Shown here: piece by piece, positions 61,053 through 64,000 of the stretch | Layout of the letters: the number at the start of each line of letters is the position of its first letter | How positions within the stretch are numbered: the stretch's first letter is position 1 | DNA from: Kordiimonas sp. SCSIO 12610 | GTDB lineage: Bacteria; Pseudomonadota; Alphaproteobacteria; Sphingomonadales; Kordiimonadaceae | Assembly (NCBI RefSeq): GCF_024398015.1 | Contig: NZ_CP073747.1 | Span: forward strand, 2,477,001 to 2,541,000 | DNA length: 64,000 nt | Reading direction: 5' to 3' | Notes under the pieces: generated by a model | Seen by the model: the letters and a program-made list of their open reading frames with translations, nothing else | What the model was told of the DNA's origin: nothing | Databases searched by the model: none | Made by a program: the position numbers and the translations under genes

Positions 61053-61673
61053 ATGAAAGCTTTGATAATTGATAGTGAAGAACTATTCCGCTTAGGTGTA
61101 AAACATCTGCTGAAAGCAGCTAATGATTTTGATGAAATTATTGAGATATCGGCAGACAGAGAACTTTTATCATTACCCGTTACAGTTTCGAAAGAGGTTA
61201 CAATAACCATTGTAAACCCCATGTGTTTTCCAGACATGCAAGATATATTCTGGCGCCCAATCCAACAAATCTGTCCAAATTCTAAGATTCTGGCAATCGT
61301 CGAGGATGGTTTTAATCATTTTGAGAAAGATGGCATTAACTTTGTGCCAAGAGGGATAAGCGCTCACCATATGGCCTCATTGATCCAGGATAACCTCTCC
61401 ACTCGCTCTAGGTTTGATGCCCCAAGTATCGTCGAACCTATAGTAGAGTCTCCAAAGCCGCTCAATCCTGACCAGAACCTAAGTAAAAACTTTTCTAAGC
61501 GTCGCTTACAAATATTGGAAATGGCTGCTAATGGCCTTTCAAATAAAGATATTGCGGTTGAACTTAATATAGCTGAAGGAACCGTAAAGGCTCATATGCA
61601 TCTAATTATGAAAATGTTGGATGTATCGAACAGAACCCAAGCTGCCCTGTGGTACCAAAGCCAATATCACTAA
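61053..61673 (+). CDS. LuxR-type regulator with degenerate receiver domain
   Basis: This 206-residue protein has an N-terminal receiver-like fold (about 1-115) and a C-terminal LuxR/NarL helix-turn-helix (147-205: KRRLQILEMAANGLSNKDIA, NIAEGTVKAHMHLIMKMLDV). The receiver keeps the first acidic residue (D7) but has Asn55 where the phospho-acceptor Asp should be (TIVNPMCFP), and Arg100 in place of the switch Lys (FVPRG). It is therefore unlikely to be controlled by phosphorylation. AGAGGTAACG precedes the ATG. It lies 221 bases after the TonB receptor gene; no kinase gene is adjacent. Confidence 0.9.
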   Translation: MKALIIDSEELFRLGVKHLLKAANDFDEIIEISADRELLSLPVTVSKEVTITIVNPMCFPDMQDIFWRPIQQICPNSKILAIVEDGFNHFEKDGINFVPRGISAHHMASLIQDNLSTRSRFDAPSIVEPIVESPKPLNPDQNLSKNFSKRRLQILEMAANGLSNKDIAVELNIAEGTVKAHMHLIMKMLDVSNRTQAALWYQSQYH

Positions 61674-61682
61674 CGTTTTTCG

Positions 61683-63332
<1,650 letters not shown>

Positions 63333-63597
63333 TTAAACCCCGCTAATTCAATTCGCCTGCAAAAAACCTGACCACTTTTACCCATCAGATTATTCAATCT
63401 TTCACATCAGATTACATAATGTTGTCTATTCTCACATAAAAACGAATAGACATAATTCTATGCGATCAATACATAAGCCCCTTAAATTAACAAATTATAA
63501 CATGTAGTCTTATTTGTTAGATAAGACCTAACATTCACTTCATTTGTTTTATTGTTGTATAAGTGAATGATTAACTGACTTTTGAAAGCATGGAAAA
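63333..63597. other. Divergent intergenic region between pgm and cysD
   Basis: These 265 A/T-rich bases hold no gene that I can see. They must contain the promoters of pgm (minus) and cysD (plus). No terminator, riboswitch or clear operator was recognised. Confidence 0.45.
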
Positions 63598-64000
63598 ATG
63601 ACACGCTCACTCACACACTTGGAAAGACTGGAAGCTGAAAGCATCCACATTCTAAGAGAAGTCGCATCCGAGGCTGAAAAGCCCGTGATGCTATATTCTG
63701 TCGGTAAGGATAGTGCGGTAATGCTACACCTCGCCCGCAAGGCATTTTATCCATCGCCTCCACCATTCCCACTTTTGCATGTTGACACAACCTGGAAATT
63801 CCAGGCCATGTATGAGATGCGTGAACGCATGGCTCGTGAAGCAGGGATGGAACTACTGATCTGGCAGAACCCTGAAGCCGTTGAGCGCGGCATTAATCCG
63901 TTTGATCACGGCTCTGCTCATACTGATATGTGGAAAACCGAAGGCCTCAAGCAAGCGCTTAGCCATTACAAGTTTGACGCCGCATTTGGTGGTGCTCGCC
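63598..64000 (+). CDS. cysD: Sulfate adenylyltransferase subunit 2 (3' end outside window)
   Basis: This is the small PP-loop subunit of ATP sulfurylase, which activates sulfate to APS with CysN. The first 134 residues are in the window. They contain [15 protein letters not shown], the PP-loop [17 protein letters not shown], and [20 protein letters not shown], all CysD hallmarks, with DAAFGGAR at the edge. The ATG at 63598 is chosen; an ATG at 63590 meets a stop after two codons. CysN is expected downstream, outside the window. Confidence 0.96.
   Translation, partial: MTRSLTHLERLEAESIHILREVASEAEKPVMLYSVGKDSAVMLHLARKAFYPSPPPFPLLHVDTTWKFQAMYEMRERMAREAGMELLIWQNPEAVERGINPFDHGSAHTDMWKTEGLKQALSHYKFDAAFGGAR

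Overview
The window reads as a chromosomal segment of a marine-type alphaproteobacterium of moderate to low G+C. Signs of this are the cytochrome bc1 Rieske and cytochrome b pair, the F0 ATP synthase operon with both b' and b subunits and no F1 genes, the mutY/DUF721/DsbA/SMC cluster, a CcrM-type adenine methylase beside rnhB, a two-gene MetH, and a CIRCE-controlled groESL. A Kordiimonadales-like lineage is my inference; nothing in the sequence proves it. I see no rRNA, tRNA, CRISPR array, insertion sequence or prophage. The window cuts cytochrome b on the left and cysD on the right.

Layout. 1-7.5 kb: petB/petA (minus), trmL, hemF and a YqaA-type membrane protein (plus), a tight minus operon DUF1285-nudL-DUF6111-cca, and a GNAT acetyltransferase. 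7.7-11.4 kb: the most notable locus, a CqsA/LqsA-type alpha-hydroxyketone synthase divergent from a CqsS/LqsS-type multi-spanning histidine kinase, whose stop codon overlaps the start of an LqsR-like response regulator. Synthase, sensor and regulator together look like a complete diffusible-signal circuit. 11.4-19 kb: M28 lipoprotein peptidase, groEL/groES, a large membrane-anchored protein, VOC protein, Tat-exported SDR and dihydroorotase. 19-23 kb: exported dienelactone hydrolase, exported DUF917 protein, PhyH dioxygenase and a DsbA-fold isomerase. 23.1-24.0 kb: an AT-rich abortive-infection (Abi-C) gene on its own.

24-29.8 kb is a methionine-cycle operon: an ArsR/methyltransferase fusion regulator, metF, and MetH split into two genes, behind a perfect palindrome that is a likely operator. 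29.9-36.8 kb holds mlaA, ettA, a GFA protein, and a four-gene operon of an NSS transporter, an epoxide-hydrolase-like enzyme, a LysE/ArgO exporter and a GST. 36.9-44.6 kb holds an amidohydrolase, DUF1697, a trypsin-like protease, glutathione peroxidase, a sigma factor with a DUF6768 partner, PhzF, an ArsC/Spx-like protein, and a TetR regulator divergent from a Rieske oxygenase with an evident operator.

44.6-55.5 kb is housekeeping: the F0 operon, SMC, a DsbA-like lipoprotein, DciA-like DUF721, MutY, CcrM and RNase HII. The ccrM promoter carries seven GANTC sites within 95 bp, which points to methylation-dependent self-regulation. 55.6-64 kb holds a phosphotransferase, a very large TonB-dependent receptor, a LuxR-type regulator whose receiver has lost its phospho-acceptor aspartate, phosphoglucomutase, and the start of cysD.
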